Assembly (NCBI RefSeq): GCF_000307875.1
Contig: NZ_AJLS01000132.1
Span: forward strand, 1 to 64,000
Length of the DNA stretch: 64,000 nucleotides
DNA from: Neobacillus bataviensis LMG 21833
GTDB taxonomy: Bacteria; Bacillota; Bacilli; Bacillales; Cytobacillaceae
Direction of reading: 5' to 3'
The notes beneath the pieces are model-generated. The model made no database searches. It worked only from the letters and a program-made list of their open reading frames with translations, and was not told the DNA's origin. The translations under genes were made by a program, and so were the position numbers. This document shows, one piece after another, positions 33,890-44,031 of the stretch (positions are counted from its first letter, which is position 1; the number at the start of each line of letters is the position of its first letter).

Positions 33890-35737
33890 ATGAAACAAAT
33901 GAAACCACCGAAAAAACCATTGATATTCTACTATGGAATAATATTAGTTATTATTTTGCTGCTAAATTCGTTTATTTTTCCCGCCATTTTTAATCACTCT
34001 GTCAAAGAAGTGGATTATGGAACATTTTTAACTATGGTGGAAGACGGTAAGGTAAAACAAGTAGAAATTGAAAATAACACGATAATGTTTAAACCTAAAG
34101 ATACAAGTGAAGCTAAGCTCTATAAAACGGGGTCAATCGACGATCCTAAATTAGTTGACCGTTTGCATGAAGCGAATGTTAAGTTTGCTAAGGTGATTCC
34201 GAAAGAAACATCTCCGCTATTAAATTTCATTCTATCTTGGATTCTTCCGCTGCTGATCTTTATTGCGATTGGTCAATGGCTGATGAAGAAGATGCAAAAT
34301 AAGATGATGGGCGGCGGCGGTGCCTTATCGTTTGGTAAAAGTAACGCCAAGGTCTATGTGGAAGCCCAAACTGGAATAACGTTTAAAGATGTCGCTGGTC
34401 AGGATGAAGCAAAGGAAGCACTTCAAGAAATTGTTGACTTCCTGCATAATCCCAAAAAATATAAAGAAATCGGTGCAAGTATTCCAAAGGGTGCCTTATT
34501 AGTCGGCCCTCCAGGAACAGGGAAAACCCTTCTAGCTAAGGCAGTTGCCGGGGAATCAAAGGTTCCGTTCTTCTCGATGTCAGGTTCTGAATTTGTTGAG
34601 ATGTTTGTGGGGATGGGTGCTGCTAGGGTCAGGGATTTATTTAAACAAGCGCAGGAAAAAGCCCCATGTATTGTTTTTATTGATGAAATTGATGCTATCG
34701 GGAAAAGCAGGAATTCTGGTATGCCTGGAGGAAATGATGAAAGGGAACAAACATTAAATCAACTTTTAACAGAGATGGATGGTTTTGATGCCGATAAAGG
34801 TGTAGTCATCCTCGCCGCCACTAACCGGCCAGAAACACTTGATAAAGCGCTATTAAGACCCGGACGATTCGACCGGCGAGTTCCCGTTGAATTACCTGAT
34901 TTAGCTGGACGCGAATCTATATTGCATGTTCATGCGGGAAAAGTAAAGTTAGCTGATGATGTCGATTTTAATATGATTGCAAGAGCAACATCAGGGGCAT
35001 CAGGCGCGGATTTAGCGAACATAATCAATGAGGCGGCACTAAGAGCGGTAAGACTTGGCCGAAATAAAGTGATGCAAAATGATTTGGAAGAGTCTGTTGA
35101 GGTCGTCATTGCCGGTTATCAACGAAAAAATGCTGTCATTTCAATGAAAGATAAATTAACGATTTCCTATCATGAAATTGGCCATGCATTGGTGGCTGCA
35201 AAGCAAAGCCACTCGGCACCGGTTCATAAAATCACAATTATTCCTAGGACCTCTGGGGCATTGGGTTACACGATGCAGGTGGATGAACATGAAACGATCC
35301 TAATGACAAAAGAACAAGCCTTGGATAAAATCACGACCTATATGGGTGGACGTGCTGCAGAAGAAGTCATTTTTAAAACGATCACATCAGGTGCCTCCAA
35401 TGATATTGAACAAGCTACAAAGATTGCCAGATCCATGGTAACTCGGTTTGGGATGAGCGACGAATTCGATATGATGGCACTTGAAACGGTCAATAACCCG
35501 TATTTAGGGGGAGATACTTCGCTTATGGTGTCTGCTGAAACAGCTGCAAAGGTAGATGCGGAGATTCTCAAAATCATCAAAACCTGTCATCAAAAAGCGA
35601 TTCGAATTTTGGAGGATAATAAAGATAAACTACACGAGCTGACGAAGTACTTGTTAGAAAAAGAAACCATCAGCGGAGAAGAATTTATGGCGATTTTAGC
35701 AGGGAAACAAGAGTCGAGTGTTATCCTTGAGAAATAA
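33890..35737 (+). CDS. FtsH-family membrane AAA metalloprotease (paralogue)
   Basis: A 615 aa membrane protease: an N-terminal helix ([20 protein letters not shown]), a short extracytoplasmic domain, a second helix near residue 110, then the AAA module with Walker A GPPGTGKT at 206-213, Walker [13 protein letters not shown] and the second region of homology ([21 protein letters not shown]). The zinc motif is HEIGH at 428-432, where most FtsH proteins have HEAGH. The usual B. subtilis ftsH gene sits beside tilS and hpt; those neighbours are absent, so this is probably an additional FtsH. GGAGGAACC precedes the ATG and a strong terminator follows. Confidence 0.85.
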   Translation: MKQMKPPKKPLIFYYGIILVIILLLNSFIFPAIFNHSVKEVDYGTFLTMVEDGKVKQVEIENNTIMFKPKDTSEAKLYKTGSIDDPKLVDRLHEANVKFAKVIPKETSPLLNFILSWILPLLIFIAIGQWLMKKMQNKMMGGGGALSFGKSNAKVYVEAQTGITFKDVAGQDEAKEALQEIVDFLHNPKKYKEIGASIPKGALLVGPPGTGKTLLAKAVAGESKVPFFSMSGSEFVEMFVGMGAARVRDLFKQAQEKAPCIVFIDEIDAIGKSRNSGMPGGNDEREQTLNQLLTEMDGFDADKGVVILAATNRPETLDKALLRPGRFDRRVPVELPDLAGRESILHVHAGKVKLADDVDFNMIARATSGASGADLANIINEAALRAVRLGRNKVMQNDLEESVEVVIAGYQRKNAVISMKDKLTISYHEIGHALVAAKQSHSAPVHKITIIPRTSGALGYTMQVDEHETILMTKEQALDKITTYMGGRAAEEVIFKTITSGASNDIEQATKIARSMVTRFGMSDEFDMMALETVNNPYLGGDTSLMVSAETAAKVDAEILKIIKTCHQKAIRILEDNKDKLHELTKYLLEKETISGEEFMAILAGKQESSVILEK

Positions 35738-35765
35738 AGTTTATAGAATTTTACATTAGTAGGTG

Positions 35766-35803
35766 AAGCTCATCTTATAATTACATAAGATGAGCTTTTT
35801 TAT
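35766..35803 (+). terminator. Terminator after the ftsH-like gene
   Basis: AAGCTCATCTTAT (35766-35778) and ATAAGATGAGCTT (35785-35797) form a perfect 13-base stem, followed by TTTTT. Confidence 0.88.
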
Positions 35804-35872
35804 ATTTTATGCGTCACATTTTACGTTTTTACACGACTGATAGGTAAGAGAGAAAAAAGGGGGGGAGAAGAT

Positions 35873-36397
35873 TTGAACAATGGTAAAGAAGAACTGGTGA
35901 TGAATTGGTACGAACAGTATTATGATGATATTTACCGGTTTATTTTATATATGATTGGTGATAAGCAATGTTGTGAGGATTTAGTCCATGACACATTTCT
36001 TCGGGCATACACGGCAGTTGATGGTTTTGAAAATCGATCGGCCGTGAAAACCTGGCTGTTTAGTATTGCGAAGTTTTTGGTGATTGATGAAATTCGAAAA
36101 AGGAAACGCAAAAGGCTGTTTTCGACAGTGGGGCTTAATCAGGAGATTCCATCTTCTTTTAACCTAGAATTGCATCTTGAAAACAAGGAGTTCGTCCTTC
36201 AGCAAATGGAAAAGATTCAAAACTTAAAACCAAATTATCGTTTGGTTTTAACATTGAAAAAGATTGAAGACTGTACCACGAAGGAAATTGCGGAAATTCT
36301 TAATTGGTCAGAAACGAAAGTTCGTAAAACATTATCAAGAGCGCTGCATTCTCTTAAGAAAATGAACGAGGTAGGAGGGGAAATCCATGGAGAATAA
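35873..36397 (+). CDS. ECF sigma-70 factor (SigX-like)
   Basis: A 174 aa ECF sigma factor. Region 2 covers about residues 10-80 (YDDIYRFILYMIGDKQCCEDLVHDTFLRAY, KTWLFSIAKFLVIDEIRKRKRKR) and region 4 about 115-170 (LVLTLKKIEDCTTKEIAEILNWSETKVRKTLSRALHSL). The length and linked anti-sigma gene resemble B. subtilis SigX/RsiX, but the target regulon is not visible. It starts at TTG five bases after GGGGGAG; an ATG at 35900 is a weaker alternative. Overlaps the anti-sigma gene by 11 bp, so the two are coupled. Confidence 0.85.
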   Translation: MNNGKEELVMNWYEQYYDDIYRFILYMIGDKQCCEDLVHDTFLRAYTAVDGFENRSAVKTWLFSIAKFLVIDEIRKRKRKRLFSTVGLNQEIPSSFNLELHLENKEFVLQQMEKIQNLKPNYRLVLTLKKIEDCTTKEIAEILNWSETKVRKTLSRALHSLKKMNEVGGEIHGE

Positions 36398-37301
36398 ACA
36401 TTTCGAAGTTCAATGGGAGCTGCTTAAGCAAGTCGGTTCTACAGACACTCAAAAAGAGGCGATTAGAAAAAGAATCCAAGCAACCATTCATAATCGAGCT
36501 TCCAAAACTCGTGGTTTTCAATTCCACCCGTGGAAAAGCATAATCGCGGCTTCATTGCTTATTGTGATCCTAGGAGGCTCTCTATTCATGTTAATAGAGG
36601 GTAATCCGATACAAAATTCTTCTCCAATTTATACGATTGACAATGATACATTCAGCTGGAAACTGGATGATGTTACTGGTAAAAAAGCTGGGGAAAAATT
36701 AGAACTTTACCATAAAAATAATCCCATTCCGTTTGGTACAGTCACTGAAGTAACGGAAAAAGAAATGAACACAACCATTAAATCAAAGTCGATGTTTGTA
36801 GAAAGAGAACTTGAAAATTTCCCATATAAGACAAACATGTATATTGAGCATGTAAAAATGCAGGACGTTGTCATCCGGTACTACTTTTTTGTTCCGATGA
36901 AAGCTGAAAAATGGATTCAGTTTACATTTGATTATCCAAAGCTTGAGTATGCTGAGATTTTTCGAGCAATGTCAACACTGGAGCTAAAGGAAAAAAAACC
37001 ATACCACAGTACTGAACAGCTTTATGTGAACCATGGGTACGGGAGTATGATTTACCCGGTTGAAATAGAATCAATTTCCATTACCGCAAATAATTTCGAA
37101 GTGTATCGATGGGAAGAAGCATCCACAAAGGAATATAATCAATATGTGATGAAATTACTCCAGAATCGATACTGGAAGCAAGAATCTAGGGAGGGATTGT
37201 CTAGTACGTTCGCGTCAGTAGATGGGAATGAAGTCATCACGATCACTTTAAATGGAAATGAACTAACGTATGAATATTTCTACCCAAACCATGAAGAATA
37301 A
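36387..37301 (+). CDS. Anti-sigma factor, single-pass membrane protein
   Basis: A 304 aa protein paired with the ECF sigma factor. About 48 cytoplasmic residues that would bind sigma are followed by one membrane helix (IIAASLLIVILGGSLFMLIEG, about 52-72) and a 230-residue extracytoplasmic domain without cysteines. The topology matches RsiX/RsiV-type anti-sigma factors, where signals cause release or proteolysis. The signal is unknown. GGAGGGGAAA precedes the ATG. A terminator follows. Confidence 0.75.
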   Translation: MENKHFEVQWELLKQVGSTDTQKEAIRKRIQATIHNRASKTRGFQFHPWKSIIAASLLIVILGGSLFMLIEGNPIQNSSPIYTIDNDTFSWKLDDVTGKKAGEKLELYHKNNPIPFGTVTEVTEKEMNTTIKSKSMFVERELENFPYKTNMYIEHVKMQDVVIRYYFFVPMKAEKWIQFTFDYPKLEYAEIFRAMSTLELKEKKPYHSTEQLYVNHGYGSMIYPVEIESISITANNFEVYRWEEASTKEYNQYVMKLLQNRYWKQESREGLSSTFASVDGNEVITITLNGNELTYEYFYPNHEE

Positions 37302-37325
37302 GGAAAACAATAACCAAAACTCACT

Positions 37326-37357
37326 TCCGAATCAGCCAATGTTGATTCGGATTTTTC
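37326..37357 (+). terminator. Terminator of the sigma/anti-sigma operon
   Basis: TCCGAATCA (37326-37334) and TGATTCGGA (37343-37351) with loop GCCAATGT, then TTTTT. Confidence 0.82.
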
Positions 37358-37517
37358 AATATTAATAAATAATATTATGCAGTTAGTGTAGCGGAAAATT
37401 AACAAAACACGTCTATTAAAGTGGATGTGGTCAAATCATTATGATATGTGGGGGAATCTCCTCTGAAGAAGCTGTAAAAAAGCGAAATCATTCAAATAGA
37501 AGCTGGGGGAAGACAAA

Positions 37518-37982
37518 ATGAAACTTAAAATGCTTATAGCGATTATAATAGGGCTTTGCGTTCCATTTATGACAGCCTTAACAACCTTTGCCGATTCTAA
37601 ACCAATTGATGCCATGATCGAAAAACAAAAAGAGGTTGATAAGATGATATTTGAAGAGAAACAGGCTGAATTAGCGGAAAAAGGAATCACAGTTACTTAC
37701 ACTGCACCGCTAGAGACCTCCATTGAAATTGGTATTCAACCCTATAACGAAGAAACAATCAACTATTTTAATGAGATTTTCGGAGTAAATAATGTATCGA
37801 TTGTAGATGGTGGACAGCAAGCAGTGATCATGAGCAGCAATGTTAATGAACTTTTACGAGACGAAGAGACTTCAGAAGAAAATGGGTCTGTTATTAAGAC
37901 ATTCACTATTTTAGCAGCCATTATTGTTCTTTGCGGCGGGATTTCAGCTTTCATCCTAAGAAAAAAGAGGATAAAAAACTAA
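37518..37982 (+). CDS. Small type I membrane protein of unknown function
   Basis: A 154 aa protein with a signal peptide (MLIAIIIGLCVPFMTALTTFA, cleavage expected near FADS), a 90-residue extracytoplasmic part with an amphipathic helix (IDAMIEKQKEVDKMIFEEKQ), and a C-terminal membrane helix (TILAAIIVLCGGISAFIL) ending in RKKRIKN. I do not recognise the family. GGGGGAAGA precedes the ATG. It is a possible target of the neighbouring sigma factor, but no clear ECF promoter was seen. Confidence 0.62.
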   Translation: MKLKMLIAIIIGLCVPFMTALTTFADSKPIDAMIEKQKEVDKMIFEEKQAELAEKGITVTYTAPLETSIEIGIQPYNEETINYFNEIFGVNNVSIVDGGQQAVIMSSNVNELLRDEETSEENGSVIKTFTILAAIIVLCGGISAFILRKKRIKN

Positions 37983-38089
37983 ATATAACCCAGCATGGCA
38001 GCCCATTTCATCAAGGGAATCAGTATTAATTATGAAAATTAACACATACTTCCATTATGAAATTCACCATGAAATAAAGGAGTATGTTT

Positions 38090-38665
38090 ATGCATTGGTA
38101 TGAAAAGTTGAATCAATATTTTCCGGTTGAAGAGATGAAATCAAGAGAGCATATGGAAACCTTACTAAAAGAGCGTTCTGAAATTTATCATAAAGATGAA
38201 GGGCCTAACCATGTTTTAATGTACGTGGAGCTCGACAATTTTGTCTTTATCGATTACCTCTTCGTTTCGAAAAATGCCCGCGGACAAGGTCTAGGTCATA
38301 AATTAATGGAAAAAATGAAAAGCAAGGGAAAGCCAATCATCCTAGAAGTAGAACCTGTTAACTATGAAGATAGTGATACAGAAAAAAGGCTCCGTTATTA
38401 CAAACGTGAAGGCTTCGAGCATGCGGAGTCCATTGGGTATGAGAGAAGGTCCCTTGCGACAAATGAGATTAATAAAATGGAAATCCTTTATTGGGCACCA
38501 CATAATGAATCGGAAGAAATGATATTTGCAGCCATGAAAAAAACGTATGATTTGATTCACACCTATAAGGATCAACACTTTTATGGCGAGTCCTACCAGC
38601 CGGTTGATGAGGTTCTAACCTTTAACGAGGAACCGGAGAATAAGAATATTTTAGATAATCTATAA
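38090..38665 (+). CDS. GNAT family N-acetyltransferase
   Basis: A 191 aa acetyltransferase with the GNAT acetyl-CoA loop ARGQGLGHKLMEKM (about 63-76) and the preceding strand FVFIDYLFVSKN. The C-terminal 60 residues extend beyond the core fold. Substrate unknown. AAAGGAG lies seven bases before the ATG at 38090; the ATG at 38084 is too close to the box. It is convergent with the aldehyde dehydrogenase pseudogene across a bidirectional terminator. Confidence 0.78.
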   Translation: MHWYEKLNQYFPVEEMKSREHMETLLKERSEIYHKDEGPNHVLMYVELDNFVFIDYLFVSKNARGQGLGHKLMEKMKSKGKPIILEVEPVNYEDSDTEKRLRYYKREGFEHAESIGYERRSLATNEINKMEILYWAPHNESEEMIFAAMKKTYDLIHTYKDQHFYGESYQPVDEVLTFNEEPENKNILDNL

Positions 38666-38674
38666 CATTCACTC

Positions 38675-38708
38675 AAAAAGGTTAACCAGTTATTTGGTTA
38701 ACCTTTTT
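38675..38708. terminator. Bidirectional terminator
   Basis: AAAAAGGTTAACCA (38675-38688) and TGGTTAACCTTTTT (38695-38708) form a perfect 14-base stem with A and T runs inside its base, between convergent genes. Confidence 0.88.
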
Positions 38709-38720
38709 AATAGCCTTTCT

Positions 38721-40091
38721 TTACTTCATGAAGAGCTTAATTTTTTTCAGTCCATTCTTCACATTTGGGTATCGAAACGGAATATCAAATAGGGTCGTTT
38801 GTTTCAAAACACTTTTTTGATGAGAAAAAGTATCAAAGTTTCCTTTTCCATGATAGGCGCCGATCCCACTGTTTCCAACACCGCCAAAAGGCAGGTAAGG
38901 GGAGACAAAGTGATAAACTGTGTCATTTACACAACCGCCCCCAAAAGAAACGCTATTTAGGACTTCATGTTGTACAGCATTATTTTCTGTGAAAATGTAG
39001 AGGGCAAGCGGTTTCGGGTGACGATGAATGCCATCCAATACCTCTGAAAGCTCATTGTATTCAAGAACAGGAAGAATCGGCCCAAAGATCTCATCCTGCA
39101 TAATCGGATCATTCCATGTGACATTTGTAAGGGCTGTCGGCTCGATTGTTAGTTTTTCTTGATTTGTACCGCCGCCCATAAATTTTTCTCCATTGTCAAG
39201 GAAGGAACACAACCGCTGAAAGTGCCGCTCACTCACGATTCTGGTGAAATTCGGATTATTTAACGGCTGCTGACCATACAATTCAAATGTTGCTTCCTTA
39301 AATTGTTGGAGGAATTGATCCTTAATGCTTTTATGAAGATACAAATAATCCGGGGCAATACAGGTTTGTCCGGCATTAGTGAATTTCCCCCAAGCAATCC
39401 GTTTTGCCGCCAGCTTTATATTGGCATCTTTATGAACGATACAAGGACTTTTCCCGCCCAATTCTAATGTCAATGGGGTTAATTGTTTTGCTGCCACCTC
39501 CATAATGACTTTTCCAACAGGGGCACTCCCTGTAAAAAAGATATAATCAAATGTTTCGTTAAGTAATGCTTGGCTTGTTTCCACGCCACCTTGCACAACC
39601 GCAATGTACTCCTCCGGGAATAAATCACGTATGAGTTTCCCTAAAACTTCAGAAGTTTTAGGTGTCAATTCAGAAGGCTTGATGACCGCGCAGTTACCAG
39701 CGGCAATGGCACCATTTAATGGAACGATTGCCAATTGGAAGGGATAATTCCAAGGGGCGATGATCAGAGTCACACCATATGGTTCCGAGAGAATGATGCT
39801 GCTCGAGCCAATATGTGTAATGGGTGTTTTAACTCTTTTTGGCTTTATCCATGACCGCAAATGTTTGATTGTGAATCGTAATTCTTCTAGAACAAAGCCG
39901 ATTTCAGAGGTATAGGCATCAAATTCCGATTTATTTAAATCCGCTCTTAAAGCATCCATTAATACTTTTTCGTTATTTTAAATGGCATTTCTTAACTTTT
40001 GAAGTGCATCAAGACGGTAAAGTACATCTTTTGTTGTTTCCGTTCGGAAACATGATTTTTGCTTCGTAATTAAGGAATTGTAATTTTTCAT
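38721..40091 (-). pseudogene. Aldehyde dehydrogenase, left copy, nonsense mutation
   Basis: Homologous over its full length to the intact aldehyde dehydrogenase at 44389-45759 and exactly the same length (1371 bases from ATG at 40091 to the stop). One in-frame TAA at 39978-39980 replaces the AAA lysine codon of the other copy (about codon 38), so full translation is blocked. The rest is still open from residue 46 ([14 protein letters not shown]) and keeps the GQTC active-site cysteine and the LELGGKSP motif. Only one lesion is present, so the inactivation looks recent or the internal start may still be used. It is part of the left copy of a duplicated four-gene cluster. Confidence 0.85.
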
Positions 40092-40125
40092 TTAATTTAC
40101 CACCTTATTTCTTTTGACATCCCCG

Positions 40126-40604
40126 TTATTCCTTTATTAATTGGTAAAGAGTAAATAGGTCATCTTTATTTAATATCCTTGGTACAGGATACAAAGGGTT
40201 AGCTTCTTTTAATGCACGTGCAACCATAACAGGAATATCACTTTCGACAATCCCGCTTACTTTTTTCGGAATCGCCATACTCTCATTAAGCTTTTTGATC
40301 GCTTCAATAAACTTAACTGCCTTTTGCTCAGTCGTATCTGCACCTTCACCAATCCCTACTAATTCCGCCAGTTCAGCTAAAGACTTGTGGACGGATTCGC
40401 CGTAGTATTCCAAGACATAGGGGAGGATAATAGCATTCGCAAGGCCATGAGGGACAGAATAAAATCCACCTAGAGTATGGGCGATTGCATGTACATAACC
40501 AACATATGCACGTGTAAATGCCTTCCCAGCCAAATAGGCCGCTTTTTGCATGTTCGTCCGCGCCTGGATATTGGTTCCATTTATATAAGACTCATAGAGA
40601 TTTT
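40126..40604 (-). pseudogene. Iron alcohol dehydrogenase, left copy, N-terminus deleted
   Basis: Encodes only about the last 155 residues of the 399 aa protein at 45792-46991. Homology runs unbroken from the stop up to LYESYINGTNIQAR and ends abruptly near 40604, where a TAA codon follows at once on the coding strand. The NAD-binding half and the first two iron ligands are missing, while the later ligands (YVHAIAHTLGG, SVPHGLAN) remain. It cannot make a working enzyme. The deletion also removed the original upstream region, so it is joined closely to the regulator gene. Confidence 0.88.
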
Positions 40605-40650
40605 TTTACGATGAAAAATATAAAAAAATTCTTTGTTAATCATACATTTC

Positions 40651-40686
40651 TAAAATAAAAAACCACCCAAAATAAAATAGGGTGGG
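40651..40686 (-). terminator. Terminator after the left-copy regulator
   Basis: On the minus strand CCACCC and GGGTGG (plus-strand positions 40680-40685 and 40663-40668) close an 11-base loop, followed by TTTTTTATTTT. It has no equivalent downstream of the right-copy regulator. Confidence 0.72.
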
Positions 40687-40704
40687 AGAGAGGGTGCAAT
40701 AAAA

Positions 40705-41394
40705 TTACCTTTGTTTAATGAACTCGATTAATAAGTCTAGCTCTGCAGTATTTAGTTGATTAACATTGTCGAAAAATTGTTGTACTAACGAGATCATTTC
40801 AGGACTTAATTCCTCACCAACAGATTGGATAATCATTCCGACAACTGCACCAACAAAAACGGTAAGCTGCACCTTTGCCTCCTCTGATGCATTTACCATA
40901 TTGACAGTTAAATGTTTAATAGAATCACCGAGGCTATTCAAAAATAAAATGAGCACACAAAGGAAGTAAACACAGAACTCCAGCTTAACTTCGACATGCT
41001 TCATTAACTCTAAGATATAATTGATTGCATCCATCAAAGGCAGATTTTGCTGGTTTTCCATTAATTCTGATACTTTGTTGAGGACCTCTTCCCATTCATC
41101 CTGATTCGAAATTTCTCTTCTTTCTTTTTTAAATAGATGATCTGCAATTTCAGTTGGGGAGAAGACGACAACTGAACGTCCTGTTTCATTTTCGTTGACA
41201 GCATACGTTCTTTTTAATAATCCCTGGCTTTCTAGGGTCTTCAAAACATCATACGCAGTCCATTTGCTCACACCAATCGCTTCGGCCACGTCCGAATAAT
41301 GTACAGGAAGATTGGTAGTCTGATACTGACGCCAAATCTGGTCTAAAAATTCCCGTCTTCTTTTCGTTAAGGATATCGTAGCGGCCACCACCAT
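40705..41394 (-). CDS. HTH transcriptional regulator, left copy
   Basis: A 229 aa protein with an N-terminal winged helix (LTKRRREFLDQIWRQYQ, VHYSDVAEAIGVSKWTAYDVLKTLESQGLLKR) like TrmB/Lrp-type regulators and a hydrophobic helical C-terminal half (ELKLEFCVYFLCVLILFLNSLGDSIK and ... VFVGAVVGMIIQSVGEE). The C-terminal half may be a membrane-associated or small-molecule binding domain. It abuts the DUF2533 gene exactly (TAA followed by ATG). A near-identical paralogue is at 47278-47967; this copy has stayed intact although the enzymes beside it have decayed. Confidence 0.75.
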   Translation of the reverse strand: MVVAATISLTKRRREFLDQIWRQYQTTNLPVHYSDVAEAIGVSKWTAYDVLKTLESQGLLKRTYAVNENETGRSVVVFSPTEIADHLFKKERREISNQDEWEEVLNKVSELMENQQNLPLMDAINYILELMKHVEVKLEFCVYFLCVLILFLNSLGDSIKHLTVNMVNASEEAKVQLTVFVGAVVGMIIQSVGEELSPEMISLVQQFFDNVNQLNTAELDLLIEFIKQR

Positions 41395-41658
41395 TTATTG
41401 TTGTTTTGTTAGTGATTTTACGTAATCTTGAACCATTTCACCCGTAACGAATTTCATTGTTGGCACAAATCGTAAGTTTATTTTATTCATTCTATTTGTT
41501 ACCTCATTAATTTTATCAGTTGAAAAAGGAAGGCCTTGCTTACACAACTCAACGGCTTCTTCAATATAGCGTTCCCGCTGTTGATCTAGCTCTTGAAATA
41601 CTTGATATGTTTTATTTTGATTTGCAGCATGTTTGATTAAATCTTTATGTACACTCAT
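41395..41658 (-). CDS. DUF2533 family protein, left copy
   Basis: An 87 aa soluble helical protein (MSVHKDLIKHAANQNKTYQVF, PFSTDKINEVTNRMNKINL) that I assign to DUF2533 (B. subtilis YpbS-like) from its pattern. Function unknown. AGGGGTGA precedes the ATG. It forms a two-gene unit with the regulator, and its upstream region is homologous with that of the right copy for at least 60 bases. Confidence 0.7.
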   Translation of the reverse strand: MSVHKDLIKHAANQNKTYQVFQELDQQRERYIEEAVELCKQGLPFSTDKINEVTNRMNKINLRFVPTMKFVTGEMVQDYVKSLTKQQ

Positions 41659-41949
41659 GATTTCACCCCTAAAAATGATTGACTGGTTTTATCATACCAT
41701 AATCAGGAAAGATAGGAATTCAAAAATTTCATATCTATATTCCTCATATATTAGTTGGAAATAGTTTTTCTTTTTTAAAGAATGGGTATTTGTTTTTATT
41801 CCTAGAGGAATAAATTATTTTTTATAGAATAATGGTAGTTTGAGTAGTTTTTTAATAAAAATTAGTATGGATTCAACCTTACAAAGAATAAAGCTAAATT
41901 GAAGTATGTAGCATATACGTTTAAGTATTAATCATGTGGAGTGTGAAGG

Positions 41950-42879
41950 ATGGATTATCATGAAGGAATCATACAAGTAATGAATTTAGTGAAAAAGTAT
42001 GGCGATTTTACCGCGGTAAAGGGAATTGAGTTTCAGGTTCAAAAAGGAGAAGTTTTCGGTTTGCTCGGCCCAAATGGTGCCGGGAAAACAACAGCATTAG
42101 AAATGTTAGTCGGTCTTAGAAAACCCGATCAAGGTACAGCTATGGTTGGTGGATTTGATATCACACGAGAAATAAAAAAGGTAAAAGAGGTCATAGGTGT
42201 CCAATTACAGTCGACCTCTATCTTCGATTTGCTGACGGTAGAAGAAATCTTACACTTATATGCAAGCTTTTATCCAAAACAGGTTTCGATTTCTTACTTA
42301 ATTGAGGAAATGCTGCTAGCTGATAAAAGAAAAAGTCGCATAAAAAGTCTTTCAGGAGGGCAGAAGCAACGACTGGCGATTGCCTTAGCTCTTGTACATG
42401 ATCCATGGATTATTTTCTTAGATGAACCGACAACAGGACTTGACCCACAGGCACGAAGAACGCTTTGGGATATAATCCTTCTCTTAAAAAAGAAAGGAAA
42501 AACCATTGTCCTTACGACCCATTATATGGATGAGGCCCATGTGTTATGTGATCGAATTGCGATTATGAATCAAGGTGAACTAATTGCTCTGGACACACCG
42601 TCCCGGCTTGTTAAAAACTTGCAGTCAGATAGTGCAGTTGAGTTTCGTTTTGAGAATGAATCCACTGAAGTGAATTTACATGAAATCGAAGGGGTTAAGC
42701 AGGTAAGGATGCATAAAGATGTTTATGTTTTATATACTGACGATCTGCAAATCACCTTAACTAGCTTGATTCAGATGGCTGCGGATCATCAGCTCAAATT
42801 AGTAGATTTGCAAACTCGTACTGCTACATTGGAAGATGTATTTATACATATGACCGGGAGGAGATTAAGAGAGGAATGA
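41950..42879 (+). CDS. ABC transporter ATP-binding protein (ABC-2 type, DrrA-like)
   Basis: A 309 aa nucleotide-binding subunit. Walker A is GPNGAGKTT, the ABC signature is SLSGGQKQRLAIALAL, Walker B is IIFLDEPTTGLDPQAR, and the H-loop is VLTTHYMDEAH. The C-terminal 80 residues are the extra domain of DrrA/CcmA-type drug exporters. With the overlapping permease gene it forms a two-component exporter; the substrate is unknown. GGAGTGTGAAGG precedes the ATG. It stands between the two copies of the duplicated cluster. The 290 bases upstream are AT-rich; no promoter is clear enough to list. Confidence 0.88.
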   Translation: MDYHEGIIQVMNLVKKYGDFTAVKGIEFQVQKGEVFGLLGPNGAGKTTALEMLVGLRKPDQGTAMVGGFDITREIKKVKEVIGVQLQSTSIFDLLTVEEILHLYASFYPKQVSISYLIEEMLLADKRKSRIKSLSGGQKQRLAIALALVHDPWIIFLDEPTTGLDPQARRTLWDIILLLKKKGKTIVLTTHYMDEAHVLCDRIAIMNQGELIALDTPSRLVKNLQSDSAVEFRFENESTEVNLHEIEGVKQVRMHKDVYVLYTDDLQITLTSLIQMAADHQLKLVDLQTRTATLEDVFIHMTGRRLREE

Positions 42880-43976
42880 GAGCTTACTGGCAGCTAACGT
42901 TATCGCAGTTACGGATATTCCTTCGAAATCGTCAGGTCTTGTTTTGGACGCTGGCATTTCCGATTTTCCTTATGGTTATCATGGGTTCATTTTTAGGAAA
43001 TGGAAATGGAATTTCTTTATCGATTGGTGTTGTTGATCAAGACCAATCCATTCAATCAAAAGAATTTTCAACCACGCTTATAAAAAATAAAGCAATTGAA
43101 GTACAAATGGAAAAGAGTACAAATGAGGCTTTAAGCAAATTGAAAAAAGATGATTTACAACTAGTCGTTATCATACCAAAAGGATACAATGCAGGCTTAA
43201 GCGGCACATCAGCAAAAACGGCACCTTACTTACTCCCCGTCTACTTTAATGAAACGAACATTACTGCTTCACAGGTTGGTCTTCAGATCGTAAATAATAT
43301 CATCGATGGAATTAGTAAAAATAAGGTGGATTATCAACCGGTAGTTGCCATGGATATGAAAGGGATCGAATCATTAAATTTAAAGTATATTGATTTCTTA
43401 GTCCCAGGAATTGTGGCGATGATGATTATGAGTAACAATATGAATGGCGTTGCCGGTCAAATTGCCGCATGGAGGGAGCGGGGAATATTAAGAAGGATGC
43501 AAGGAACCACTTTAAAAGCTTCCACGTTTATTGCAGCGCAAATTACCGCCAGACTTGTATTGAACGGCATCCAAGCGCTAATTGTTCTAGGGGTGGCCAA
43601 TCTGATTTTTGATGTTGAAGTTCGCGGATCGTGGTTTACCTTAATCAGTTTTGTAATAGTAGGAACGCTCGCTTTTATGGCGATTGGTTTTATTATTGCC
43701 GGCATAGCTAAAACCCCGGAAAGTGCAGCCCCCATTGCCGGTTTTCTATCGTTTCCGATGCTATTTTTGGGAGGTGTGTTTTTCCCGATTAAAAACATGC
43801 CTGAATTTCTGCAACCAATTGTTGAGATTTTGCCCATTGCCCATCTAAGCCACGCATTAAGAGAAACAATGAATGTGGGAGCATCATTTATGAGTCTAGG
43901 GACAGAAGCGCTTATTTTGGGCGGTTGGCTTGTAGGAGCATTTATTATTGCCAGCTACACGTTTAAATGGGAATAG
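42876..43976 (+). CDS. ABC-2 type transporter permease
   Basis: A 366 aa permease overlapping the ATP-binding gene (ATGA). One N-terminal helix (LFWTLAFPIFLMVIMGSFLG), a 150-residue extracytoplasmic loop (SIGVVDQDQSIQSKEFSTTL), and five C-terminal helices with the ABC-2 block FLVPGIVAMMIMSNNMNGVAGQIAAWRERGILRRM. The type fits multidrug or peptide exporters. No terminator is clear after it. Confidence 0.85.
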   Translation: MRAYWQLTLSQLRIFLRNRQVLFWTLAFPIFLMVIMGSFLGNGNGISLSIGVVDQDQSIQSKEFSTTLIKNKAIEVQMEKSTNEALSKLKKDDLQLVVIIPKGYNAGLSGTSAKTAPYLLPVYFNETNITASQVGLQIVNNIIDGISKNKVDYQPVVAMDMKGIESLNLKYIDFLVPGIVAMMIMSNNMNGVAGQIAAWRERGILRRMQGTTLKASTFIAAQITARLVLNGIQALIVLGVANLIFDVEVRGSWFTLISFVIVGTLAFMAIGFIIAGIAKTPESAAPIAGFLSFPMLFLGGVFFPIKNMPEFLQPIVEILPIAHLSHALRETMNVGASFMSLGTEALILGGWLVGAFIIASYTFKWE

Positions 43977-44031
43977 GTGCACGGTTAATATGAATAAGAA
44001 TGAATAAAGGAAAAGGAAAGGGAGGAAACAA

